Source of the DNA: Leishmania donovani
Lineage: Eukaryota > Euglenozoa > Kinetoplastea > Trypanosomatida > Trypanosomatidae
Direction of reading: 5' to 3'
Assembly: GCF_000227135.1 (NCBI RefSeq)
Contig: NC_018246.1
Location: forward strand, 467,211 to 531,210
DNA length: 64,000 nucleotides
Below are positions 9,601 through 21,600 of this stretch, piece after piece. The notes below the pieces were generated by a model. The model was given only the letters and a program-made list of their open reading frames with translations. It was not told where the DNA came from and ran no database searches. The position numbers and the translations under genes are program-made. Each line of letters starts with the position of its first letter. The stretch's first letter is position 1.

Positions 9601-12600
9601 TCAACCGCAGCCTGAGCTCGCTGTCCCCGCGTAGCCGGCCCATCACGGCGCTCCTCATGCGGTCTGACACGGCCATCGACATGATGGCCAGCTCGTGGTA
9701 CGTGCACGCAAATATCAGCCAGGCCAATTTCGTGGAAGAGCATGGGCACTACGGTAGCAGCAGCAACAGCAATGGGGAACGTCAAACCGCCCGCGGAGCT
9801 CACCTTCACCGGCTCATGAATCCGTGGCAGGCGCGCAGTGCCACCGGCTTGCTGATGTCAGCCCTGCCGTTTCGCTACTCGCTCTCCATGCCGCTAGAGG
9901 ATGTGCGTCGAGCCGCGCAAGATGCAAAGCAGCGGCGAGCACTGCGCACCCTGTACGGTAGCTCCGCGGCCGGGGCGGCGGACAAGAGCGTCTCTGACCA
10001 CGACGACGGCGGCGACAGGTCGGACGACCACCACCCCTGGCGCGGCGGCACTGGTACCGCAGCTGAGAACCTGGCGAGTCTCTACGTCCATCGTGCAACG
10101 CCGCCGCCAGCCAAGCCCAGCTTCTACTATGAGGTCCAGATGTCAGTGGAGTATCTTGTAGCCATGCACGCGGCCGATTACCTTGGTGCAACGCCGCTCG
10201 CCATCGGCAGCGAAGCGCTCGCACGTGGCGCGAGCAGCCCTCTCTCCGAGGACGCCATGCACCGACTGTGCGAGAATTGTGTGATAGTCGGGCTGTGCAA
10301 CCCCATCACCGCCGCTCAGGCGAACGGGTGCACGCACAGCCCCTCTCAGCCGTATGTGGTGACGCATCTAGGCCACGAATGTGGCGCGGGGGGTGCGGCA
10401 CAGGATAAGGAGAGGGGCGGAAGCGGGAGCGGCGCCTGGTCGGCGGGTGTGTCGGTATCCGTGATTGCCCACGAAAAAGTGGCGGCGTCACGCCTGCTGT
10501 CGGCTTGCGTTACTGCGCACGCCTCGCCAGCAACGGCAACGGCAGCGGTGGTGGAACCCGGTGAGGCATCGACAACACCGAGCGACGACGACGCCGATAT
10601 CGATGTTCTCTACTTGGGTGTGTGGAAGCATCAGCGAAACAGCGTTCGTGCCGTCACGGCGATGCAAGCATCGCCCCACCACGTGGACGGAGATGCTGCG
10701 GACGCTTGTGCAAACGCCGCCCCCGTATATCTGCGGCTGGAACTGCCGCGCTGGTCGCATCCGGCGCCGGCGAAAGAGGCAGGGACGACAGCGGCGCAAG
10801 ATGCTCCACGCGATCGCGTTGCAGCCGCCAATGGCAATCCAGCGCATGCCGCCGAAACGAACGCTGCCACTGCTGCTGCGACGGCGAGCACGAACATGTG
10901 GCTGCCCATCATCACACGAGCCTGCCAAGATGACGTGACGAGAGCAGTCGCGAAGGCTCGGCAGCAGCAGCAAGCGGAAGCGGCGCAGGGGACCGCGGCG
11001 AATCAGGCCAGCGAGCGCGCGAGGAAGAGCCGATGCGGTGCAACTTCTCCCTCTCTCCCTGCATCACCTTTCGCTTCGTTGACCCGCGTGCGCTGTGAGG
11101 TCGCGGCCACGCTGGTACTGGGGCTGCTGCTCGACCCATCAGCGGGCACACTGCGCCTGCGGCTCAACAACTACACCGACTTCGAGGAGATCACGTTGGG
11201 CCTGTGGCTCGGCAGCGTAGCCGAAGCCACCGCAGCCACGGCATCAGCTCCACCCCCACCACCGGCGCCGAAGCCTCGCCTCTACCCAGCCGCGACCCTG
11301 TCGCTAAACGATTGTGGCTGGAGAAGCTGGCGTGACCATCAAACACGCAAGTGGGCAAAGCAGCAGCAGCAGCAGGGGGTTCAGCCGACGGGACTGACGT
11401 CAGGCGAAAGGAGAGTCAGGCGCGCGCCAGTGGAATACAGCGCGCCGCCCTCGTCAGCATCGTCGCCGTCTTCGTTGCTATCTGTATCGAATGCAGTGCT
11501 GCGTTTCAGCTTCGACGCGGCTGAGCTGCTGTTCGGACCCCCACCTCCCCGCCAAGCGGTAAGGATCACGTCTGCTGACGCGATCATGCCTGCCGGGAAA
11601 GCCGCGCGCATGTCTCATCAGCAGCGGCGAGTCAGCGAACCGATCGGCGCGAAGGCGCCGCACTCAGCGGTGCCGCCGTTCCAGGCATCTCAGCCTATCG
11701 CGCTGCTGGACAGCACGGTCAAATTCACGGAGATGCTGTCGGTGCTCACAGATGTGTCACTTCTCGCGGCGACGAAGCGGAGCGGTGACAAGAATCAGCA
11801 ACAGCAGCAGCTGCACAGCCTCGGCCACGGCGATGACGCGGCGGACGAGGACGAGGAGGGCGAGGTCGACGGTGTCGATGCAACGGCGCCACAAGGTGCT
11901 GCGCCGCCGGCACATTCGTCGCTGTTGCTTATCGGCTCGCGCGATCGCCGTACACACGCTGCGATGATGCGGGTGCAGCGTCTTCTGAACACTCCTGGAG
12001 GCGGTGCCACCGGCACAACAGCCGGCAGCAGCTCCGCCTTCAACAACAGCGACCTCGCGGACATCTTTTACCCTCCTGTCCGCATCTACCGGCACAGCTG
12101 CCACTGCCCTGCTCATGAGCTCTATCCGTTGCCATCCTCCTCCTCGCTCGGCGCGGCCGACAAAGACGACGCTAGCGAGCGCAGCCGGCGCACACAGAAG
12201 TGCCAGCGGTGTCTAGCAAACCGGCGAATCGGGCTTAGCAGCGCCGGCGAGACGTCATCGCTCTTCTCAGCCAACGTGTATTGGCACGACATCATTCCCG
12301 AAAATGCTCGCCTCACGCCGCTCTGCGCGGCACTCGCGTCGCGGCAGCGGGCCATGGCGTACGTCATCGCAACACACCCGCTCACGTGCTTCTGCAACCT
12401 CAGTGTCGACGAGGAGAGCGCCTGTGGTGCCTACGCGCGGCAGCAGCAGCCTCAGCAGCGCCGCGCCGCCCTCTACGCAGCGTGTGCGCTTGGCTACATG
12501 GAAGTGGTACAAGTGCTTCTGGAGCGCATTCCCGTGGAGGAGCTTCTCTCGTACTTTGGGCTTGTTATCGAGAGCGAGGCGCGCGCGGCGCTACAGCGCT

Positions 12601-15600
12601 GCTACGCGGTGGCGAACACCGTTTTCTTGCGCAACTACCGACTCCGCTCACTCGCGACCCAGTCGCCGTCGTCGCCAAGCGGTGGCACTGCGGTCGAGAC
12701 ATCGGCGCCAGCAGTGCCTTATTTGTCGAATGAAAGCCAGCGAGCCCTTCTCGACGCCTCCGCCATCTACTCCTCCTCACGGTCCACCTACACCCCGCTG
12801 CACGTGGCGCTTCTCGGCGTCGTGCTCGAGAACGGAGATCAAGACGACGAGGGCGTAGAAGAAGGCAGCTACGTTGATGTCGACACGGAGGAGGCGCGCA
12901 TGTCCTCGCTGAACGCGCGTCTCGGCAAGCAAACAGCCTGTGTAACGGTGTTGCTCAACTGCCTCTACGATCTACTCTGTGTGGCATCAGCATCGAACAC
13001 AACGGCGCGGAAGGCACAGAACACGGCAGAGCTAGTGCATCCGCCGCACTCGACGAAGTCGCATGGGCGAGAGGAAGATGTGCTGGGGGGTGAGGCGCAA
13101 GCACGGCGGCCGTCTTCCGCAGGCCGAGAGCTCCTCGTCGACGCACTCAACCTGCAAAGCCCGACAGGCGAGGCTGCTCTTCTAATCGCTGTCCGCCACA
13201 ACAACGTCGCAGTCGCTCTTCGCCTCCTGAAGCTGGGCGCGCAGCCGGCTTGCATGGATCGCATCACGAGGCTGCTCAGCCTCGAGCTTGCCTGTGCGAA
13301 CCGCTGCACACCGATTGCAGAGGCTCTGCTGCAGTCCCACAACGGCGGCGGCGCCGTGTACGCCACGTCGCCCGTCCTTCTGAATCACGCCGGCATCGCC
13401 ACTGCGCTGTGCTGGTGCGCCATCAACAACATGCCCGCCATCATGCAGAAGCTCCTGGAGTGCGACGGGATCGACGCGGAGAGCGGATTCGAAGGTAGCT
13501 CCCCGCTGCACCTTGCCATCGCGTTCGGCAGCGAGGCGGCCGCGCTGACGCTGCTCAACGGCACCCAACCGAGGAAAACAGCCACTATCAGTGCGCGTAA
13601 GGGCTCAGGCGGCAGGGCAGAGGCGCCACCGGCAGCTCTTGTCGCGGCCGCAACCGCCGCACCCGACACCAAGACGGCATCGTTAGCGGCAAAGCACGTG
13701 AATTGTGGCTCCAGTCAACGCGGTACCGCGGCACCGTCTGCCTCACCGGCGCGGCCAACAGAGACCGTCTCCGCGGCTGAGACACACAAGAAGCCCTTTA
13801 TGGATGTCAACATACTTCACGAGCGCACTCACTGCACACCGCTGCACCTCGCCTGCGAGCGCGGGCAACTGCGCATCATACGCACTCTTCTGCAGTCGTG
13901 GCACGCTCAGCTGAACATCGCGGCCGCTTACACCAACTACACGCCGCTCCTCACGGCGGTGGCGAACGGCCAGGAAGAGGCGGCGCTTCGCATCCTCGAG
14001 TACAGCAAGGACGAACTCCGCCGCGGCCGCGCAGTGCTGGATCTCTGCGCGATCGATCAGCACGGCGACACCGCGCTGCACCTGGCTGCGAGTCGCGGGC
14101 TGAATCTCGCGGTGGAGTACATGTTGGTTCAGTTCAGTGAGGAGGAGGTGGCGCGGCTGGTAGCCCTGCATCCCACGTTACGTGCATCGCCTGCGTACCA
14201 GGCAGCGACATGTATAGTGCCCCTGCACGCTGTGAACAAGCATGGCAAAACGGCCTTGCTCGTCGCTCTGCAGTATAACCAAGCCGACACGGCCGAGCTG
14301 CTGGTGAGCATGCTTATCGACAGCGCGGAGACTCTGGAAGTGGGAGACGCCGCGGCGGCGTTTGGAGGTGATGGTGGTTCCAAGGCGCCTACTGCGATAA
14401 CAGATGCTGGAGAGGCGTCATGCAGTACATCTGCAGCCGCCGCTGCATCGGCGCCCTCGCAGATTGGTGGCCCTCTTATCGAAGGTACCTGCATGGCCCT
14501 GCACCAGGCGCACAGAAAGCATCTGGACTCCGTGGTGCAGTTGATGCTGTCCGCCCCGCCCAGCCTGTTTCCATGCACCGCTGCATTTTGCAAGTCGGTG
14601 CAGCTGTACAAGCAGCAGCAGGCGGACGGACGGCGCTCGGGGGCGCTGCTGAGGAGCGAGACGTGCGACGGCGACGTCCGTCCAGCCTTCGTTGCGGATG
14701 CAAGCACTGTCCCGGTGCTGGCGAGTGAGCGAAACGAAAACGCGTCGCAGCGCAGCCCCGCGATGGCGCAGGATCGAGGCTCCTTCGTGCGCCTCCTCCT
14801 CACGCGCGCCGCCGGCCCCACCATCGCGCCGAACGACGCTCTGCGCGTCCTGCTGCGCGGCTTCGCGCTCCCTGAGTTGTGCGTGTACCTCAGCGAAGTG
14901 GCGGCGGAGAGCGCCGTGCTGGGGGTGCAACGAAGTGCAGCAATGGCGGACGCGGAGCTCGTGATTGGCTACTTGCAAGAGCACGCTGGCTCGGTGGTGG
15001 CGCCGACGCGGGCAGTTTTGTTCTGCCGCGACGTGTGGCTGTGTCTGCAGCAATGGATGTACATTGAAGCGTCTGCCGAACGCGAGCGCGCCGCGGTATC
15101 GCGCGCTCATCACGCCTTTAGTAGTAGGACCACCGACTCCACTTACTCGCAGCTGTCGGTGGGCATAGAGAAGGGCGGCGAGCGCAGGCAGAAGCAGCAA
15201 CAGCAGTGCGAGCTCGAGGAGGCACCAATGGGTTGGCTTTGCCGCATGCTGCTCGTCCCCAAGTCCGGCGTTGGCAGTCACGCACATGGTAAGGCTGCGC
15301 AACCGAAGTCGGCATTGCCGGCGAGCGCGTCGAACTCCTCTGCGCTCTCTGCTGACGCGTCTAGCGCGGCGCAAGAGGCAGAGCACTACCGCCACGCCTT
15401 AGAGGCGACTCTGAACCGCAAAACGCTAAGTCTTGAGGTGGCGCGTATGATTCGCCTTTACGGCCGCTCTCACGGCGGCGCAAGGGCCATCGAAGAAATC
15501 AAGAGCATCGTGGCAGCCTACGTGAGGGCACATATCAACGAACCTGCTGCGCACGTGAGGCTGACAACGGCGGCCGCCACAGCGGCTGCAGTGGCAACCT

Positions 15601-18600
15601 CGGCCACGCTGAGTAGCAGCAGCAAGCACTCCTCCTTTTCAGTGCGCACCCGCTCGAGGGCGCAGAGCTTCCGAGATGTGGTCGAGCAGCATGCCACATG
15701 GAGCAGGGACGGCACGGTGGACTTAGACGCAACGGAAAGAGAATTCTCCGATCGCAACTCCATTGACGTTATCGGCAACGAGCCGCTTTTCACGACGCCG
15801 ATGGGCTTCACCGTATTGCAGCTGGCAGCCACGCTCGGCCTCCCGGAAGTTGTCGCGTTCCTCGTGGATACTTACAATCTGAACCCTTTGTACGCACCGG
15901 CGCAAGGCATGCATACGTGCGTCCCGCAATCAACGACGCCGCCGCCGCAGGCCAACCGCTCCAAAGAGGGAACGCGGAAAGAAGAGGCTGCGCGGGTGCG
16001 TAACGTCGTCGTGCACAGCGTGCGCGCCGTCGTCGGAGTGGCTTCTCCGTGCGCAGGCCGCGGTGACTACGGCGGCGCCAATGGCAGTGCTGGCAAGAGC
16101 AGGGAGGATGCCGGCTTGTGGATCTGCTGGACTCCGTACCGCCTCGCCGTGCGCTCCGGCAACCTGCACATTGTCAAGACTCTCCTGCTGGCAGGCAGCG
16201 GTGCGGCACCCGCGGTTGCGGAAATCAACCCCCGGGAGCTATGTGGCACCAGCACCTTGGCCCGGCTTTCGCACTCGGACAGGCACGTCGAAGACGGCGT
16301 TACTTTCAGCGGCGCAGGCGCGACGGTCTCGACGGCGATCTGCCCTACTGCTTCTCTTGTCGACTACAAGGAGCCGGCGTGGCTCGACCCATATCAGCGG
16401 ACAGCGCTTCAGGAGAGCATTGTGGTAGCGACAAGGTGTGGCAGCGGTGCCTCGGGCAGCGACTCGCTTGTAGACTCTCTCACCTTCACCGCCTCCGCCG
16501 GCTTGTCGTCTTCCAGTGTCGTGACCAAGACCGCCCCTTCGCTGTCAGAGGCTTTGGCACTGGTGCGCCTGCTGCTGAAGCACGGTGCTCAGTCGAACGG
16601 GCTCTTCGACAGCACCGGCAGTGATGCCTGGCTGCTTGCCATGGCCGGCAGCGGCGCAGCTGATCTGCCCATCACGCACTACAGCTACGCAGCCGACTGC
16701 AAGCGCAGGCCGTACAGCGCTGGCTCTGAAGCGTCCCTCTCTCAGCTCTCCTTAACGGGGGCGTCGCTGGCGTTGATCCGGACGACTGCTGGCGAGGCGG
16801 CTGGGCAGCGGTGTGTCGACTTGCTCCTTCGCCTCCGCGCTCCGTTGCTGGGGTGTGCGCCGGTAACTCTGCGTCGCGCTGACACTCACCTTGATGGCAG
16901 GCGCCTCGACGGACCGCAGGAGAGCGCTGAGAGCGACTGCTTCAACGAGCAGCTTCTGCGCCACCCACGCCGCCTCCTGCACCAGTGGCGACGTCTGCCC
17001 TGCATGCAGCTCGCGCCTACCAGAGCAGCTGCCGCAGGATTTGCTCGAAGAGGCCGGCGGGCCGCAGGCACCGTTGGAAACGTCCACGACGGCAGCGGCA
17101 GCGACGAAGGCAACGACGCTGCGGGCGAGGATGGCGACGGCGCCGCCGCTCAGGGCTACTCGGTGTTCGAGCAAGCGGATGCCCTGTGTGCGCAGTACGA
17201 GAAGGTACAGCAGACCCTGCACCCGAGTGCCGCGATGGCCATTCCACGCGTCGGTGGCGGGGTGGGGCCGTGCACCCCCTCACCGCAGGCGACGGCGCTT
17301 GCTACAACAGTCTCCTTCGCATCTCTCTTGACCATCACCTCGGCGGAGGAGGTAACCCTCTTGCCAAGCGCCGTGGCTCCAGGGGGCGCGGTAACGCTCA
17401 ACCGCAGGGTGCTGGCGGGCGGATCTGTGTCAAGGACAAACAGCGTCGCGGAAAGAGAGACCGGGACGTCGCCGCTCACGCCGTCCTTCTCGGCCGATTC
17501 ACTGAAGACGCGACTCATCGCGGCGCTGCGGCTTTGCTACCGCGTCGTCCTTCTCTACACATGCGTGGAGTACACACCGCTGCAGCTTCTCCGACTCGTG
17601 CGCGCCTTCGGCGCGGCGGCACTCCCGGTAAGTGCGCGTCACCCACTAAGCGGCGACAGCGTCGCTACACGACTGCTGCGCAAGACGCACGCTCACCTGC
17701 TCGCCAGGACAAGTGGAGGCGGCGGCGGTGGCGACAGCAGCACCAGCAACACTCTACGCGGGGAGCTCGGGAGCGATGCTGCGTCTGTTATGATGCACGG
17801 CGCCGACGACATGTCGCAGCTGCCGCTGAGTGTGCTGAAGGAGCCGCCGTGCACCGACGACCCGGCCGCGGATGCAGAGACGCGCGCCTTGGTGGACACG
17901 TGTGTGGCGCTGGTGCACATGCTCCGCGACGCTGCCCTACGTCTGCCCTCACCTCCGTCAGCGCCACAGTCGCAAGCGGCAGCCACGGCGGCCGGGCAAG
18001 CACTGCGCTCGGTGCTCTTCCAGCCCTCGTGTGACGGGGAGACCGCGCTCTCCTTGGCCGCGCGCATCGCCCACGCGCCGCTCATCTCTGTCCTAGTGCA
18101 GAGCGGGGCAGCCGTATCCTCGGCTTCTCACAATCGCAGCCAAGGCGGAGATGAGTCGTGGCGCTGCTCGCGCACAACGTGCAGCGTGCCTCGGCGAGGC
18201 GACGGCAGTGACACCGAGGCAGGTGGTGAGGGCGGTGTTGGCGTGTACGACGTCTCCGGGATTCCGGTCACCTCTAACTGTTCCCTGAGCACGAATCTGG
18301 CCGACGTCGTGGTACGAGTGCTGCTCGCCACCCGCGTCTACTACCCTGCGCATGAGATCGGCACCGTGCGTGCCTTGCTCACGCATATGCCGAACGAGCC
18401 CGCGCGGCGAGCCTTCCTGCGGGGTGTGTACCCGAACATCCACCCACTGCCAGCGCTGCAGCTTGCGATGGACAACGTGAGCATCGCATCGGGCTTCCTG
18501 ACGAGCCCTGACTGCATGAACGCGCTCTGGACGAATCTGTTGTACGCGCACTTCACGGGCCAGCTGGACACCGCCGTGCGGACGACGGCAAAGGCGTGGA

Positions 18601-21600
18601 GCGAGCTGCTGCACGTCGTACTTCCGGGGGCGCCGGCAGTGCCAATTTACCTCGTCATGTGCGCCGCCGTCCGCGAGGAGGTGAGTGCCGAGGAGTTGAA
18701 GGCGTCTCACAGTGGTGTGCGTGCACAGAGCCCGCAGGTGACGCCATCGCCGCCGCAGTCGCTTGCCGGCTCGACGAGATCGTTGAGCATGGTAAAGAAA
18801 CGGTCAAAGGAACGCACTGTGCCATCGGCGATACCGAACTGGTCTCATGTTGTGCGCCGCACGAACCTCTTCCTGCAGCTCATGGCCATGTCTGCAGCTG
18901 AGACGCTCATGAGCAAGGGCAGCAAACCATCGTCGCACGTGTCGGCAGATGCGAGAACTCTCTCCTCTACTGCCGCGGCAGCCTCTGGGAGTGGGCAGCG
19001 CACCAAGAGCGCGTCGTCACCGCTGCACGAGGTGACAAAGAAAGGTAGTTTTGCTGCGTTGACGGATGTTGGCGAGCCTCCATCGCATGGGCTGTCTGGC
19101 ACCTTGTTGTGGGACACCATCGAGCTCGCCGTGCGCTACGACGACAAGGACATGTTGCGGCACCTCTTGCAGCTTCGCCTGCCAGACATCGTGCTCACGC
19201 ACATCGGCAACATCCAGTCCCAGCAACAGACGCTGTCGTCGACCGGCACCTTTGGAAGGGCATACTCGTCCATGGACGTGAGCGCGCGTGCAATGGAGGC
19301 GGTTTCGAAGACCATTCTCGACAGCTACCCGTCCTTTGCCGGCGTGAGCACCACGTCGCAGGCAACGCTCGTGCTCGAGCGGCTGCAGCGCCTCCTCTGG
19401 CGCGAGGCACTGCAAGAGCGTCATGTCGACCTGCTTGCGGTCGCCGCAGGAAGCATCGAAACGCTGCGGTTCCTGTACACGTCCTCACCCCCTGAGGTGC
19501 GCGCACAGATGACCCCGATGCGCTATGACCGCGTAGACGTGAAGAGCGGGATGCCGGAGGGCGTGTCGCCTGCGCCAGACATCGTGGCCCCCGCCGCGGC
19601 AGTGCCCGCCGGAGCCGAGGAACTCTTGGGGTCCTTTCAGAAGTTAAGGAAGTCAAGTTCTGCACGGGTCGGCAGCGGCGTGATGTCACCGTCGCCGCAG
19701 GTCTTTGTTGTTTCGTCAAAGGTGGAGACGCATGCGACAGCCGCGCACCAGCTTACGAAGACTCCCTTCTCCGCTAGCACCGCGTCCGCCACGCCTTCAG
19801 CGGATGGCGTGGCTCGGTTGGCCGTGCTGACTCCGGAAACGCCGACCTCGCCCGTCTCGCCAGCGGCGAAGCGGACATCGCCAGCACTGGCTGTGGACAT
19901 TGTAGAGACGCCCGATGAGCGAAGCCTCACACTGCCACTCGCAGACGCGCCGCTACTACAACCCAAGGCGAGCGAGGATAAGGAGGAGGAGAGTGCCGCT
20001 GCCGTCGCGGATGCTGAGCTGCGCTTCATGGAAAGCTGCGTGCAGAACGGACGCTGTCGTCTCGCCCCGGGCGAAGAGCGACGCCGGTGCGTAACAGCGG
20101 TGACATGGGGCCTCGGCGCGGCTGCCTGCTCAGTGAAGCTGCCGATGGTCCAATCCAGCGCGAGGGCCGTGTCGGCCTCCACCGCGGACACCGCCGAGGC
20201 GGCCACCGCGCCAGGTACACGAGTAGAGGTGCAGCCGCGCCGCACACCGTCACTACTACCACAGCTGCCGCGGCCGCCCGCTCAACGCCGCATCACCCTA
20301 GATGGCAAGATTGGTGATGTTGGCCCCGTTAAAGACAGCCACCAGGCAATCGCCGATGGGGAGAAGACTGCAGCGCGACAGGTCGTGCAGCGCCGAGGGC
20401 GGGCGAAGACTTCGCTTCCCACGAAGGCATCGGCTGCAGCGAAGGAGGCTAGCGGGCCGGCACCGTCCAGTCCAACGCCGCCGGCGGTGGTGGAGCCAGA
20501 GCCGGTCTACTTCATGTACCTCCAGCTTGATTGGGCTCTACATTCGACTCGGCTCCTTCGCTCGCCTCGCCCCTCCAGCGCCACGCTCGAGACAATCATG
20601 TTCCTGCTGGATCAGCGAGCGGCTCTCTCGGTGCCCGTACTTGACCTCTTCCTGGCTGGCACCGTCGCCCCCAGCAGCGCCGAAGCAGCGGCGCCACAGC
20701 AGCACTCCAGTGATGCGTATGCGCGGCAGGAGGTCGCCCTCAGCCTTCGCTACCAGACCCGGGCACATCTTGACACGCTGCTCCACCTGCTTGTCCTTCA
20801 CGACCAGTGCCAGCTGGCGGAGTACTACCTCGAGTACTGTCATTTCTGGTTCGTGTCCAATGAGCTTGACCCAGAGCCAGTGAGCGGGCGGCCGGGTCGC
20901 TTCCCAATCGACCAGCCTCCCGCGTCGCCCGACGGCGATTCTAGCGAGGACGACCTCAACGATGATGACGCTCACCTGTGTAGCGATGTCAGGTATATCG
21001 GCCATGACAAGCAGAAGCGAAGCACGCGTTCGAGCCAGCAGTTGCGGCATCGCTCTCGCGGCTCCTCTTCCTCGGGGTACGCCGGGACCGTGCCGCGCGA
21101 GTTTCTGCGGTGCATGCTCCGAGTGAACGCGCACGGGCTGACCGCCTTCGACTATGCTCATACGCCGGCGATGCTGCAGCTTCTCGAGTGGTACGGCTGC
21201 GTGCCGCCCACGTACCGGCCAAACCCGCACGCCTTCCGACGAGTTGTCTTTCTCAACCGCGGAGGGCATGGTGACGTGAGGGAAGCGTACACTTTCGCGG
21301 ACAACATGGATGATCACGACAGCGACGAAGCGGTCGATCGGCGACAATCTGCAAGTGTTAGGACGTCGATGATGGCGCGTCGCAAACGCGAGGTACTGCG
21401 TTTCTTCCCTGTGCCGCGCCTGGTCCTGGCGACCGACAACTTTGTGGCGCTGCTGGACCCCACCGGCACAGAGCTGGCGTCCACAGTCGGCTCCGTGGCG
21501 ACCGCCCAAGCGCGCACCGCTGCCTCGGGCACCGCAGATGGAAGGCGCTGCAATGGTGAGGATGACGCGGACGAGAGTCTCGCCAAGAATGAAGTTCTGG

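Noticed and set aside
14418..15395. 325-codon minus-strand frame inside the giant gene
   Set aside because: Same reason: an antisense shadow, Arg/His-rich with no domain, against an otherwise single-stranded cluster.
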